DNA from: an uncultured Pirellula sp.
GTDB lineage: Bacteria > Planctomycetota > Planctomycetia > Pirellulales > Pirellulaceae
Reading direction: 5' to 3'
Assembly (NCBI GenBank): GCA_903892365.1
Contig: CAITIF010000514.1
Coordinates: 1-18,519, forward strand
Length of the DNA stretch: 18,519 bases
Shown here: positions 7,801 through 14,021 of the stretch, in pieces
How the letters are laid out: each line of letters begins with the position of its first letter
Position numbering within the stretch: the first letter of the stretch is position 1
The notes under the pieces: generated by a model
What the model saw: the letters and a program-made list of their open reading frames with translations, nothing else
Databases searched by the model: none
What the model was told of the DNA's origin: nothing
Program-made: the position numbers and the translations under genes

Positions 7801-8636
7801 TGCTGCCATTGACGTTGTTCTTCCGCAGCGTTCCCTTGCAGTGTTTGGTATCGAGTTTGAAGATCGAGCTCTGCGTTCTGCGCCACAGCCAGCGAATGAT
7901 TTGCGTCTTGCTGCTGCTTGGCAAGTGCAATTCGATCCAGCCATCCAAGTTGCTGTCTCTTGGTTTGCAAAGCTACCGTCATTTCTCGATAGCGGTTGGC
8001 GCGAGCGGCTTGCCCCTTGAGCGAAGTCAGGCGTTTTCCAATCTCATCCACGATATCGCTAAGCCGAAGCATGTTTTGGTCAACTCGGACAAGTCGACGT
8101 TCTGCTTCGACCTTCTTGGCTTTGAATCGAGAAATGCCAGCCGCTTCCTCAAAAATCCCCCGCCGATCCTTGGCGGAAGCTTGCAACAAGCGATCCACTT
8201 TCCCTTGTTCAATCAAGCTATATGCATCAACACCAACTCCGGTTCCACGGAAAAGATCCTTCACGTCCTTAAGACGGCAAGGCTGGCTGTTGATCGCATA
8301 CTCACCTTCGCCGCTGCGAAATACACGTCGACTTACATGCACTTCGTCCGCGTCGTGGCTAAAAACACGTGTCTTGTTATCAAGAATCAAGATAACTTCA
8401 GCGCTGTTGGCGGGTTTGCGACCACCTTCGGCAGAGCCCTTGAAGATGACGTCGGCCATGTCCGCGCCCCGAAGAGCCTTGGCACTTTGGGCCCCAAGTA
8501 CCCACTTCACGGCATCGACGACGTTCGATTTGCCAGACCCGTTTGGTCCAACCACAACCGTAATACCATCCGGAAAATCGAACCGAGTTCGATCTGCAAA
8601 ACTCTTGAAGCCTACTAATTCGAGGGCTTTGAGCAT
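4875..8636 (-). CDS. smc: Chromosome segregation protein SMC
   Basis: ATPase core of bacterial condensin, which compacts and helps segregate the chromosome in the cytoplasm, normally with ScpA and ScpB (neither is in this window). It has 1253 residues, somewhat longer than the usual 1150-1200. The N-terminal head opens MLKALELVGFKSFADRTRF with Walker A GPNGSGKS (30-37) and GTGVGVDAYSLIEQGKVD. Long coiled coils follow at about 170-510 and 700-1030. The hinge spans about 536-690 (NVWDTVQGVVADLLTTE through the TAECQLVESDGS region). The C-terminal head has the signature LSGGE (1148-1152) and Walker B FCILDEVDAP with D1176/E1177. The start at 8636 begins directly at the conserved head motif; no Shine-Dalgarno is visible. 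Several long open frames run antisense through the coiled-coil part; these are compositional shadows. The 90-base gap upstream to the FlgI-like gene allows co-transcription. Confidence 0.97.
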   Translation of the reverse strand: MLKALELVGFKSFADRTRFDFPDGITVVVGPNGSGKSNVVDAVKWVLGAQSAKALRGADMADVIFKGSAEGGRKPANSAEVILILDNKTRVFSHDADEVHVSRRVFRSGEGEYAINSQPCRLKDVKDLFRGTGVGVDAYSLIEQGKVDRLLQASAKDRRGIFEEAAGISRFKAKKVEAERRLVRVDQNMLRLSDIVDEIGKRLTSLKGQAARANRYREMTVALQTKRQQLGWLDRIALAKQQQDANHSLAVAQNAELDLQTRYQTLQGNAAEEQRQWQQLQASQEIVQNQYLEAQRERISATSGHSSAVERHAELTAEQEVLRDRIKMLQHRATMSTEEIQQKQKELAAIDLERQSAIVHLDESEKRWSQLHESLNGLKQKLDETKNQQAQVREDTATARSEITAYRMHIEQFEQSIVQHQALLADASKELEQLTMDVKSAEEKLSEAMKSSELVNAEKKEAEDRLQVNRLAVTNAQEKLIALQGKSHGVRERLKVLSQLEEQYTGAGRGGQQLLRLARENRHSQSDPSQATNSIISNVWDTVQGVVADLLTTEMHLAPLIDVALGAHSDAIVLSNGQIIDWINDGNYAIDGRVTLIRMDRLSSRRSGEKIQLDGLRGVLGRADRMTQFPDPYEPLIRFLLGTTWFVDTLTTALELSHFRGAGLRFVTAECQLVESDGSITLGSLQTGLGLVSRRSEMQVAREEIQQLQDSISAGVALVANAQAAIVDSENRLRDKDLAAHQVAKELTTCELRLESALQRKAKLAGSLSLHEQNCATSELRLAEAHDRILNAEQSLNELSAQAVQIEQTYEAVFREHAQNETAMQSEQSIVTDRRIQLARIEQRLVGLRITLEQLQQDTNERIKSVAQSEESLVLISTRIASTLSAIADFESKAKEAGDTIQRIEAEREAISVQIQSQNEVFQSAQRECESARRSLEKAKDRIEAIQLQLQQWTVQWTTLHEHYVQEYQVELNEIGEMVAPFLSDANDPSIDDSKLELLTTLPELRWFVELLERSSSKSKPAEVDRAAIESEIALLRHEIAASGGVNMEALQELDELQSRFDKLSTHYQDLSEAKSSLVKTMNKIDQDSQELFLTTLNTIRANFQDLYRRSFGGGFADIVLEDERDPESGIEIIATPPGKTTLSNSLLSGGEKALTAVALIMAFFQYRPSPFCILDEVDAPFDEANIGRFVTVLREFLDTTKFIVVTHSKKTMTAANMIYGITMQESGVSRQVSVRFEEVGDKGEIINERRAA

Positions 8637-8726
8637 GGGAAGTTACCGGAATCTTTTGGGCTGTAAAAAGTGCTGCGTTACGGAGACAAGATTTCTGGAC
8701 AATCGCATTGACTGCCAACAAAGCGA

Positions 8727-10583
8727 CTAAGGGTTCATCGTGGAGACTTTTTCGTCCAAGCCACTTAAGCTTTTTTCCGGAGGTAGCTCTGCGTCAGAAG
8801 ACTTTTTGCTGGCTGGCTTGGTCGGCTTGAACCAGGAGACGGGAGAGGTCAGTTTGAACCCCTTCGATTGCGAACGGTCGACGCTGGAGCCGTCCACTTG
8901 CACGACTTCTATCTTGGAATCCGTAGAGGATTGGGCAGTCGACAAATCCTTTCGGGTGTATTCGCGCCCCGCAAACGGACGTGGGTTCAATGCAAGTGGC
9001 ATCGAAAGAGCCTGTCGGGACGAAAGCGTATCCAGGGTATGAACGACGTCGTTGTAGCTTGCCTCAACCGTTCCCATAGCTCGCAAGAGCGACACGACAT
9101 CACTACCGACAATCGCATGCGTAACAGCGCCATCGGTGTGTCGCTTGGTCAACTTAAGCTGATCGCCCGGTACCGAGCTGATCTTCAAAGACGGTGTTGG
9201 GGTCAATTGCTCGCGAAGTGTGATCGCAACGCTGTTGCCAAACAAAACGATCTCTTTCTTCTTTTGGAAAGAAACCGCCAACAAAGGAACAGCGCTAGGT
9301 ACCTGAACTAGGTGAAACGCTTGTCCCACGGGTTCACCACTCAAGACAAAGTCGTTCGGATTGCGATCGCGAATGGACCAAAATGCGCCAAATCGAAGTT
9401 CTGGCTCAGCTTCCTGCAATAGCTCTTCGAGCGCTTCACGCGCCAAAGAGTCTTCATTGACAGACAAACCAATAAGACAAAGCGGTCGGAACGCAGCTTC
9501 ATATCTTGCGAGCTCCATCAGAACCGGAATGGCTTCGCTTCGATCGAGATACGAAAGGGAATAGGCAGAAAAGAATCGAATCTCGGGATCGGAAGATGCC
9601 AGGCCAGAAACGAGAACTTCTTTGGCTGCGTCGTTTCCAATCGCTTCCAGTTCAACCGCCCCACGTTGTGCCGTCTCTCGCTTCATCAGCAGTTTTCGAC
9701 ATCCAGCCACCCTTTCCATTTGCTCTTCATCCGATTCGGCAAACCCAGTCGCAAGAATAACGGATACAAAGTGAGCTGGGTCAAGTTTGTATTTTGGTAA
9801 AGATTCTAAAACGATGTGCCAGTCGTTTTTACCTTCGGCAACTAGTTTTTGTTTGTTTGCCTCGCGGAAGAAAAATCTTGAATTGATCGACTTCTCGATC
9901 GCTTTGGTGATCACGACGTGTCGATACTCGGGCGTAATCTGCAGGCCTAACCCTTGTTCCTGAATGAGCTTGGCCCCACCAATCAACACTCCTTTTAATG
10001 GAGTCGGTGAAGGTTGTTTCGTGTAGCTAGTTGGAAGCATTACGATTTCCCCTTGGGCAATCGCCTTGTCATCGCTGGTGCGCATGTTCCCATCGATATA
10101 GGCCATCTCACGAAGACGCGATTCTAGAACGTAGCCTCCCGTTAAGTCCGTAGCCAAACATTCGGTCGAAGTTTCTACGTCCACGTCAAGGATTTCGCCT
10201 TTTGCATCGCTCGGATTGGCAAACACCTTCAGCTTGACAAGCGCTGTCCAAGGAGCATCGAGAACCGTTTCTGGGTTGTCAACGTTTCGAATTCTCATGT
10301 CGGCCAGCATCAGGTCGCGTTGAACCCCTGGCTTGACGATCCCGCCGGTTCCTGGCAAATCCACGGCAAGAGCATACGCATCATAATGCTTGGCATACAT
10401 GCCGAGCGCCGCAGCAACTTCACCAACCAATCGTGGACGTTCCGGATCAACAAGAAGATCCTTAAACCTTTTTGTCTCCTTCACGAACTGGTTGTTCTTT
10501 TCCTTTTCCTTCGATGTCCATGCCTGACAGCCAATCGAGGCAACAACCGCGAACAGCGATAAAAGAGAACAGATACGAAACAT
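8727..10583 (-). CDS. FlgI (P-ring)-like domain plus HEAT-repeat exported protein
   Basis: A 618-residue exported protein. The N-terminus MFRICSLLSLFAVVASIGC resembles a lipoprotein signal with Cys19 as the acceptor, although Ser at -3 is atypical for a lipobox. Residues about 65-245 resemble flagellar P-ring protein FlgI: AYALAVDLPGTGG, then VLDAPWTALVKLKVFA, AIAQGEIVMLP and GLGLQITPEYRHVVITKAIE, matching FlgI's LxxxPDFTTAxxIAxAIN-type segment. Residues about 290-410 are HEAT-like helical pairs (ELEAIGNDAAKEVLVSGLAS, YLDRSEAIPVLMELA). A variable C-terminus is Ser/Lys-rich. True FlgI is about 370 residues and lacks HEAT repeats, so this is unlikely to be the ordinary P-ring. No other flagellar gene is nearby. 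I leave the symbol blank. A surface or envelope ring-like role is only inference. Confidence 0.8.
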   Translation of the reverse strand: MFRICSLLSLFAVVASIGCQAWTSKEKEKNNQFVKETKRFKDLLVDPERPRLVGEVAAALGMYAKHYDAYALAVDLPGTGGIVKPGVQRDLMLADMRIRNVDNPETVLDAPWTALVKLKVFANPSDAKGEILDVDVETSTECLATDLTGGYVLESRLREMAYIDGNMRTSDDKAIAQGEIVMLPTSYTKQPSPTPLKGVLIGGAKLIQEQGLGLQITPEYRHVVITKAIEKSINSRFFFREANKQKLVAEGKNDWHIVLESLPKYKLDPAHFVSVILATGFAESDEEQMERVAGCRKLLMKRETAQRGAVELEAIGNDAAKEVLVSGLASSDPEIRFFSAYSLSYLDRSEAIPVLMELARYEAAFRPLCLIGLSVNEDSLAREALEELLQEAEPELRFGAFWSIRDRNPNDFVLSGEPVGQAFHLVQVPSAVPLLAVSFQKKKEIVLFGNSVAITLREQLTPTPSLKISSVPGDQLKLTKRHTDGAVTHAIVGSDVVSLLRAMGTVEASYNDVVHTLDTLSSRQALSMPLALNPRPFAGREYTRKDLSTAQSSTDSKIEVVQVDGSSVDRSQSKGFKLTSPVSWFKPTKPASKKSSDAELPPEKSLSGLDEKVSTMNP

Positions 10584-10671
10584 GGAATATCGACTTCCTG
10601 CATTAGGTGAACGTTCGGAACTTTCGAAAGCAAATTCAAACTGACTTTCGTGAGATGGGATGCCTAGTGTG

Positions 10672-10688
10672 GCTTGACGGAATCAAGC
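10672..10688 (-). terminator. Small stem-loop downstream of coiled-coil gene
   Basis: GCTTGA at 10672-10677 pairs perfectly with TCAAGC at 10683-10688 around a 5-base loop, 18 bases after the stop at 10707. No T-tract follows on the minus strand, so a true intrinsic terminator is doubtful. It sits in the 123-base gap before the FlgI-like gene. Confidence 0.3.
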
Positions 10689-10706
10689 AAAGGCGAATTC
10701 GAAAAT

Positions 10707-12017
10707 TTACTTTTCGATCCCTGTTCCACAGTGGGAGCCGCCCTCGCAAGTGCCATCGGAATCAGACTCTGTTTGCGAAACCGAAGAAGGCGTCGAGTCA
10801 GTAATTGGCGCGTAATGATAGGATGCAGCTCCATCCCGAAGTTGTGCGGTCGGTACATACGGACTCGGTTGGCGAATCCCCAAATCACTTGGCGCGAATG
10901 CAACGGGCTGATTGCGACGGAGCAATGCAATTTGTCGGCGAATGTTCGAGAGATCTTCGTGGATGGCTTGAACGGAACGTCCTGATTCCAGCTTGGAACC
11001 AGACGTTGCTTCATGAGACACAACCTTCATGGCGATTTCTGCTCGTTCAACAATACTTGCTGTCAAGGCATCACTCATTTGCTGTCGGACTTCAGCAACT
11101 GCCAACTGATTGGCAAGCTGCGCGTTTCGCTCCGAGATCTGCTGGATCTTCTCCACAACCGCTTCCCGCTCGAGCATCAATTGTTCGGTCATTTCAAGCC
11201 GAGTGCTCAATTCGGTCTTCGCAATCATCAGATCCATCAAAGTCGAAAGAGGGATCGAAACCTTGCTGTTCTGAAGTTGAGATTCCGAAACGATGGCTTG
11301 GACCATCGCCGAATCCGAGGAGCCTGAGGAATTCATGACAACTTGGACTGGGGGCGGAGGCGGCGGCGCCATGGGCACAACCTGAATCGGTTCCTCGTCA
11401 GCAAAGGATTCCTCATGCGATTCGGACTGTGCGTTTTCTACAGCCGTTTCGGTATCGCAATGAGTTCCTGAAACGGGACCATCTTTCACTTCATAGCATT
11501 TGGAGCCCGCACAAATCCGATGACCGCATGCGATCACTTCGGTAACCAAATCGCCAATCGGATTACGATTCAATTGCTCCGAAAACTTCATGGGCATCGC
11601 AATTCGAAGCGTGCGTGACAACGGCGTTGAGGCTTGTGTCTCAGCACTCGCTTCATCGCAACAGACCGTTCCATCAGCACAACAGGCTGTTCCATCAGGA
11701 CAATTTAATGTGAACGTTCCAATAATTTCTTGGTCGGATTGAACCAGCATCACCTGGGGGGCGACTTCTGATTTGACTGGCGACTGGACCACAAAAGGTG
11801 CGTTGGACCCCAATTTGTTGGTTTTAGCATCGAGTCGTACATCAAAATTCACCGCGCGGACCAAAGAGAATTGTGGTGTTTTCGAGAGCCATTCACTGAC
11901 AATCGCGGCAATCCCGGTTCGTGGGGAAGGCTCGTCCTCCGCTCGCAAGTTGGGGGCGAGAACAAACCCGGCAAAAAGGGCTGTCAAAAGGGTCTTGGTT
12001 TTTGTCGCTGCATCCAT
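10707..12017 (-). CDS. Exported coiled-coil protein with paired-Cys repeats, unknown function
   Basis: A 436-residue protein of no family I recognise. The signal peptide is MDAATKTKTLLTALFAGFVL with APNLRAED, cleaved near LRA-ED. Residues 30-100 form a small predicted domain (GIAAIVSEWLSKTPQF). Next comes a short cysteine-rich block, CPDGTACCADGTVCC (106-120), made of two CxDGTxC units, then scattered Cys at 164, 169, 174 and 187. A run of six prolines (218-223) acts as a likely linker into a coiled coil at about 250-335 (MTEQLMLEREAVVEKIQQIS). The C-terminus is Ser-rich and ends with two more Cys (424, 430). The start is supported by GGAG at 12026-12029 with 8-base spacing. It lies 123 bases upstream of the FlgI-like gene, and the two may be one unit acting in the envelope. 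The odd number of Cys (11) hints at disulfides or metal binding. Confidence 0.72.
   Translation of the reverse strand: MDAATKTKTLLTALFAGFVLAPNLRAEDEPSPRTGIAAIVSEWLSKTPQFSLVRAVNFDVRLDAKTNKLGSNAPFVVQSPVKSEVAPQVMLVQSDQEIIGTFTLNCPDGTACCADGTVCCDEASAETQASTPLSRTLRIAMPMKFSEQLNRNPIGDLVTEVIACGHRICAGSKCYEVKDGPVSGTHCDTETAVENAQSESHEESFADEEPIQVVPMAPPPPPPVQVVMNSSGSSDSAMVQAIVSESQLQNSKVSIPLSTLMDLMIAKTELSTRLEMTEQLMLEREAVVEKIQQISERNAQLANQLAVAEVRQQMSDALTASIVERAEIAMKVVSHEATSGSKLESGRSVQAIHEDLSNIRRQIALLRRNQPVAFAPSDLGIRQPSPYVPTAQLRDGAASYHYAPITDSTPSSVSQTESDSDGTCEGGSHCGTGIEK
11659..11700 (-). repeat. Two-copy 21-base tandem repeat encoding CxDGTxC units
   Basis: Units 11659-11679 and 11680-11700 are identical at 18 of 21 positions and lie directly in tandem within the coiled-coil gene. 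They encode the seven-residue repeat CPDGTAC/CADGTVC, so the paired-Cys block arose by in-frame duplication. The third-position-type changes suggest it is kept at protein level. Confidence 0.8.
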
Positions 12018-12205
12018 GCTGGCGTCTCCGTAAAAGTCCGTTGACTTGGGTCAGAGGCGGTTTTCACAAGCCATTCCGCCGATCGATCTGAACTTTAACT
12101 ATTTTCGGAAAAAGATTATAGATCGAAATTTCCCAAGGTATTCATGGGTCGACGGAATGCGGCCTACAAATTCGAACGCACCCAAGCTATCATCGACCTG
12201 GGCTA
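12018..12205. promoter_or_regulatory. Divergent intergenic region between coiled-coil gene and Ppx/GppA gene
   Basis: These 188 bases must hold the promoters of both outward-facing genes. It contains an A/T-rich core around 12095-12130 (GAACTTTAACTATTTTCGG, then AAAAAGATTATAGATCG on plus) and a small palindrome, TGAC-TTGG-GTCA, near 12042-12053. I could not identify a convincing paired -35/-10 on either strand or any known operator. Confidence 0.4.
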
Positions 12206-13852
12206 ATGCGCCCACCTTTCGAAATGAATATCGAACGAACCGAACGTCTTCCAACCTGTACCCCTATGTCCTCAAGCCCCATTATCCGTACGCCAACGCC
12301 CCCGACGGCTCCCAGCGCCAGAACCGTTGCAGTCGTGGACATCGGAGCAACCAGCGTTCGAATGGCTATCGCAGAAATCGATATCCGTGGCTCTTTTCGC
12401 ATTCTAGAAGAAGTTTCCCAGGCCGTGTCGCTGGGAAAGGATACCTTTACAAGCCAGCGAATTCGCCGCCAGAGCATCGAAGAATGTGCGGTTGTCCTGA
12501 AAAGCTACCGACGTCTCATGCAAGAGTTCGGAATTTCAGGGACGGACCACGTTCGAGTCGTCGCAACCAGTGCCGTTCGAGAAGCTAGCAATCGGCTGGC
12601 GTTTATCGACCGGATGTATATCGCTACCGGCCTGGAAGTGGAATCGCTGGATGAGGCGGAAGTGAACCGGATCACCTACATGGGTATCCAGCCTCTTCTT
12701 CAATCCAATCCAACGCTTGCATCTGTAAAAACTGTTGTGGTGGAAGTAGGAAGCGGCAGCACGGAAGTTCTCGTGGTTCGAGGTGGAAACGTTCTGTTCT
12801 CCAATACCTATCGCTTGGGCTCATTGCGGCTCACAGAACAAGTGGATAAGCTCCATACGTCCAATGCCAAGCAACGGGCAATTATTGAAACGCAAATTCA
12901 TCGACTGGTGCACCAAATTTATGAACACGTGGATTCGGACGTTTCGGTCCAAATGGTGGCTATAGGTGGGGATGTCCGGCTGGCGGCAGCCAACTTGCCT
13001 GACGCTCATTTCAACAAGCAAATGTGCGTTGTTCCCGTGGAAAGCCTAGCTGAGTTCGCAAGATCCATCGGAGTTCTCAAAGAGGACGAATTGGTGGCTC
13101 GTTTCGGAATTAGCTACGCAGAAGCTGAGACCGTATGGCCCGGCCTGATGAGCTATGTGCTTATGGCCAAGGAATTCCAATGCGATCAAATTCATATTGC
13201 AGACACCAATCTACGCGATGGTTTGCTCAGCGATCTCGCTTTGCGTGATTCCTGGACTGCCGAGTTTCGAAATCAAATCATTCGTTCGGCCATCAACCTT
13301 GGACGGAAGATGGCTTTCGACGAAACACATGCTCGACACGTCGCTACGCTTTCCCGAAAATTGTTTTCCGACCTAGCAACAGAACACCAACTCGACAATC
13401 GCATGGAGCTGATTTTGTACCTAGCGGCTCTGCTTCACGAGATTGGCAGCTTCATCAACGCTCGAAGTCATCACAAGCACGCTATGTACATTATCCGAAA
13501 TAGCGAACTGTTTGGCTTATCGGTTCGCGACGTGCTTCTGGTGTCGCTGGTCGTGCGATATCACCGCCGGTCATCACCTCAACCAGACCACGAAGGTTAC
13601 GCAACCCTCGATCGAAATGATCGCGTCGCTGTTGCAAAACTAGCTGCTATCCTGCGGCTAGCCATCGCGCTCGATGAATCTCGTTCGCAACGAATTAGCA
13701 ACATCGTCAGCAAGCGAGAAGGTGACCGATTGATCATTTCAACCCATGGCATCGAAGACGTTTCGCTCGAACAACTGACCGTGAGACACTCGGGCGACTT
13801 GTTCGAAGAGGTCTTTGGAATGAACGTATTGCTTCGAAGCGATACCGCCTGA
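12206..13852 (+). CDS. Ppx/GppA-family phosphatase with C-terminal HD-like domain
   Basis: Cytoplasmic enzyme expected to hydrolyse polyphosphate from chain ends and/or pppGpp, linking phosphate reserve and stringent response. Up to 548 residues. The actin-like ATPase-fold half has VVDIGATSVRMAI (D45), TSAVREASN (R125), VEVGSGSTEVLVV (180-187) and the AIGGDVRLAA segment. The C-terminal HD-like half (about 355-520) has HARHVATLSRKLF, LAALLHEIG (H411/E412), SHHKHAMYII (H422/H423) and VVRYHRR. The order and size match the Ppx-HD family. ATGs at 12206, 12224 and 12266 are all possible starts. The 40 residues before the domain are Pro/Thr-rich, with no Shine-Dalgarno at any of them, so the true start is uncertain. 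The usual DIGGGSTE motif is changed to EVGSGSTE, a possible activity change. It is the only plus-strand gene here and stands alone. Confidence 0.9.
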   Translation: MRPPFEMNIERTERLPTCTPMSSSPIIRTPTPPTAPSARTVAVVDIGATSVRMAIAEIDIRGSFRILEEVSQAVSLGKDTFTSQRIRRQSIEECAVVLKSYRRLMQEFGISGTDHVRVVATSAVREASNRLAFIDRMYIATGLEVESLDEAEVNRITYMGIQPLLQSNPTLASVKTVVVEVGSGSTEVLVVRGGNVLFSNTYRLGSLRLTEQVDKLHTSNAKQRAIIETQIHRLVHQIYEHVDSDVSVQMVAIGGDVRLAAANLPDAHFNKQMCVVPVESLAEFARSIGVLKEDELVARFGISYAEAETVWPGLMSYVLMAKEFQCDQIHIADTNLRDGLLSDLALRDSWTAEFRNQIIRSAINLGRKMAFDETHARHVATLSRKLFSDLATEHQLDNRMELILYLAALLHEIGSFINARSHHKHAMYIIRNSELFGLSVRDVLLVSLVVRYHRRSSPQPDHEGYATLDRNDRVAVAKLAAILRLAIALDESRSQRISNIVSKREGDRLIISTHGIEDVSLEQLTVRHSGDLFEEVFGMNVLLRSDTA

Positions 13853-13859
13853 TTTTCTC

Positions 13860-13972
13860 GTACTCGTGCTCAGCACCTAGGTGCTCGTAATCGATCGATC
13901 CGGCCGATACCGATTCCGTTCGCTGGATCAATTGAGTATGAGTACCGTTTCACTGAGTAAGAGTAAGAGTAA
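13860..13972. repeat. Intergenic hexamer-repeat element with nested palindrome
   Basis: Between convergent genes. The arms GTACTCGTGCTC (13860-13871) and GAGTATGAGTAC (13934-13945) can pair over 12 bases with two G-T wobbles. Just inside the left arm lies a perfect 14-base palindrome, AGCACCTAGGTGCT (13872-13885). GATCC (13897-13901) and GGATC (13925-13929) also pair. After the right arm come three tandem GAGTAA hexamers (13955-13972). The GAGTAC/GAGCAC/GAGTAA theme resembles intergenic repeats I recall from Rhodopirellula-type genomes. A role as bidirectional terminator or REP-like element is likely but not shown. Confidence 0.6.
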
Positions 13973-14021
13973 ATCTTAATCTGAAGCCCATGGATTGAAG
14001 CCCTGTGAGCGAAACCCAGCG

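Noticed and set aside
7785..8730. Long open frames on the plus strand opposite smc (277 and 244 residues)
   Set aside because: They lie antisense to the highly conserved SMC head and coiled coil, overlap each other in different frames, and have Ser/Arg/Leu-rich composition typical of shadows.
11694..11738. Granulin-like resemblance of the CPDGT..CC block
   Set aside because: Only a short shared pattern; the spacing of the other cysteines does not match a granulin fold.
12046..12588. 180-residue plus-strand frame starting before the Ppx gene
   Set aside because: It overlaps the conserved Ppx N-terminal domain in another frame and has a low-complexity Arg/Ser/Asn composition, with no signal or domain.
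13955..13972. GAGTAA repeats as a CRISPR or phase-variable tract
   Set aside because: Six-base units with no spacers, not inside or upstream of a coding start; too few copies for phase variation.
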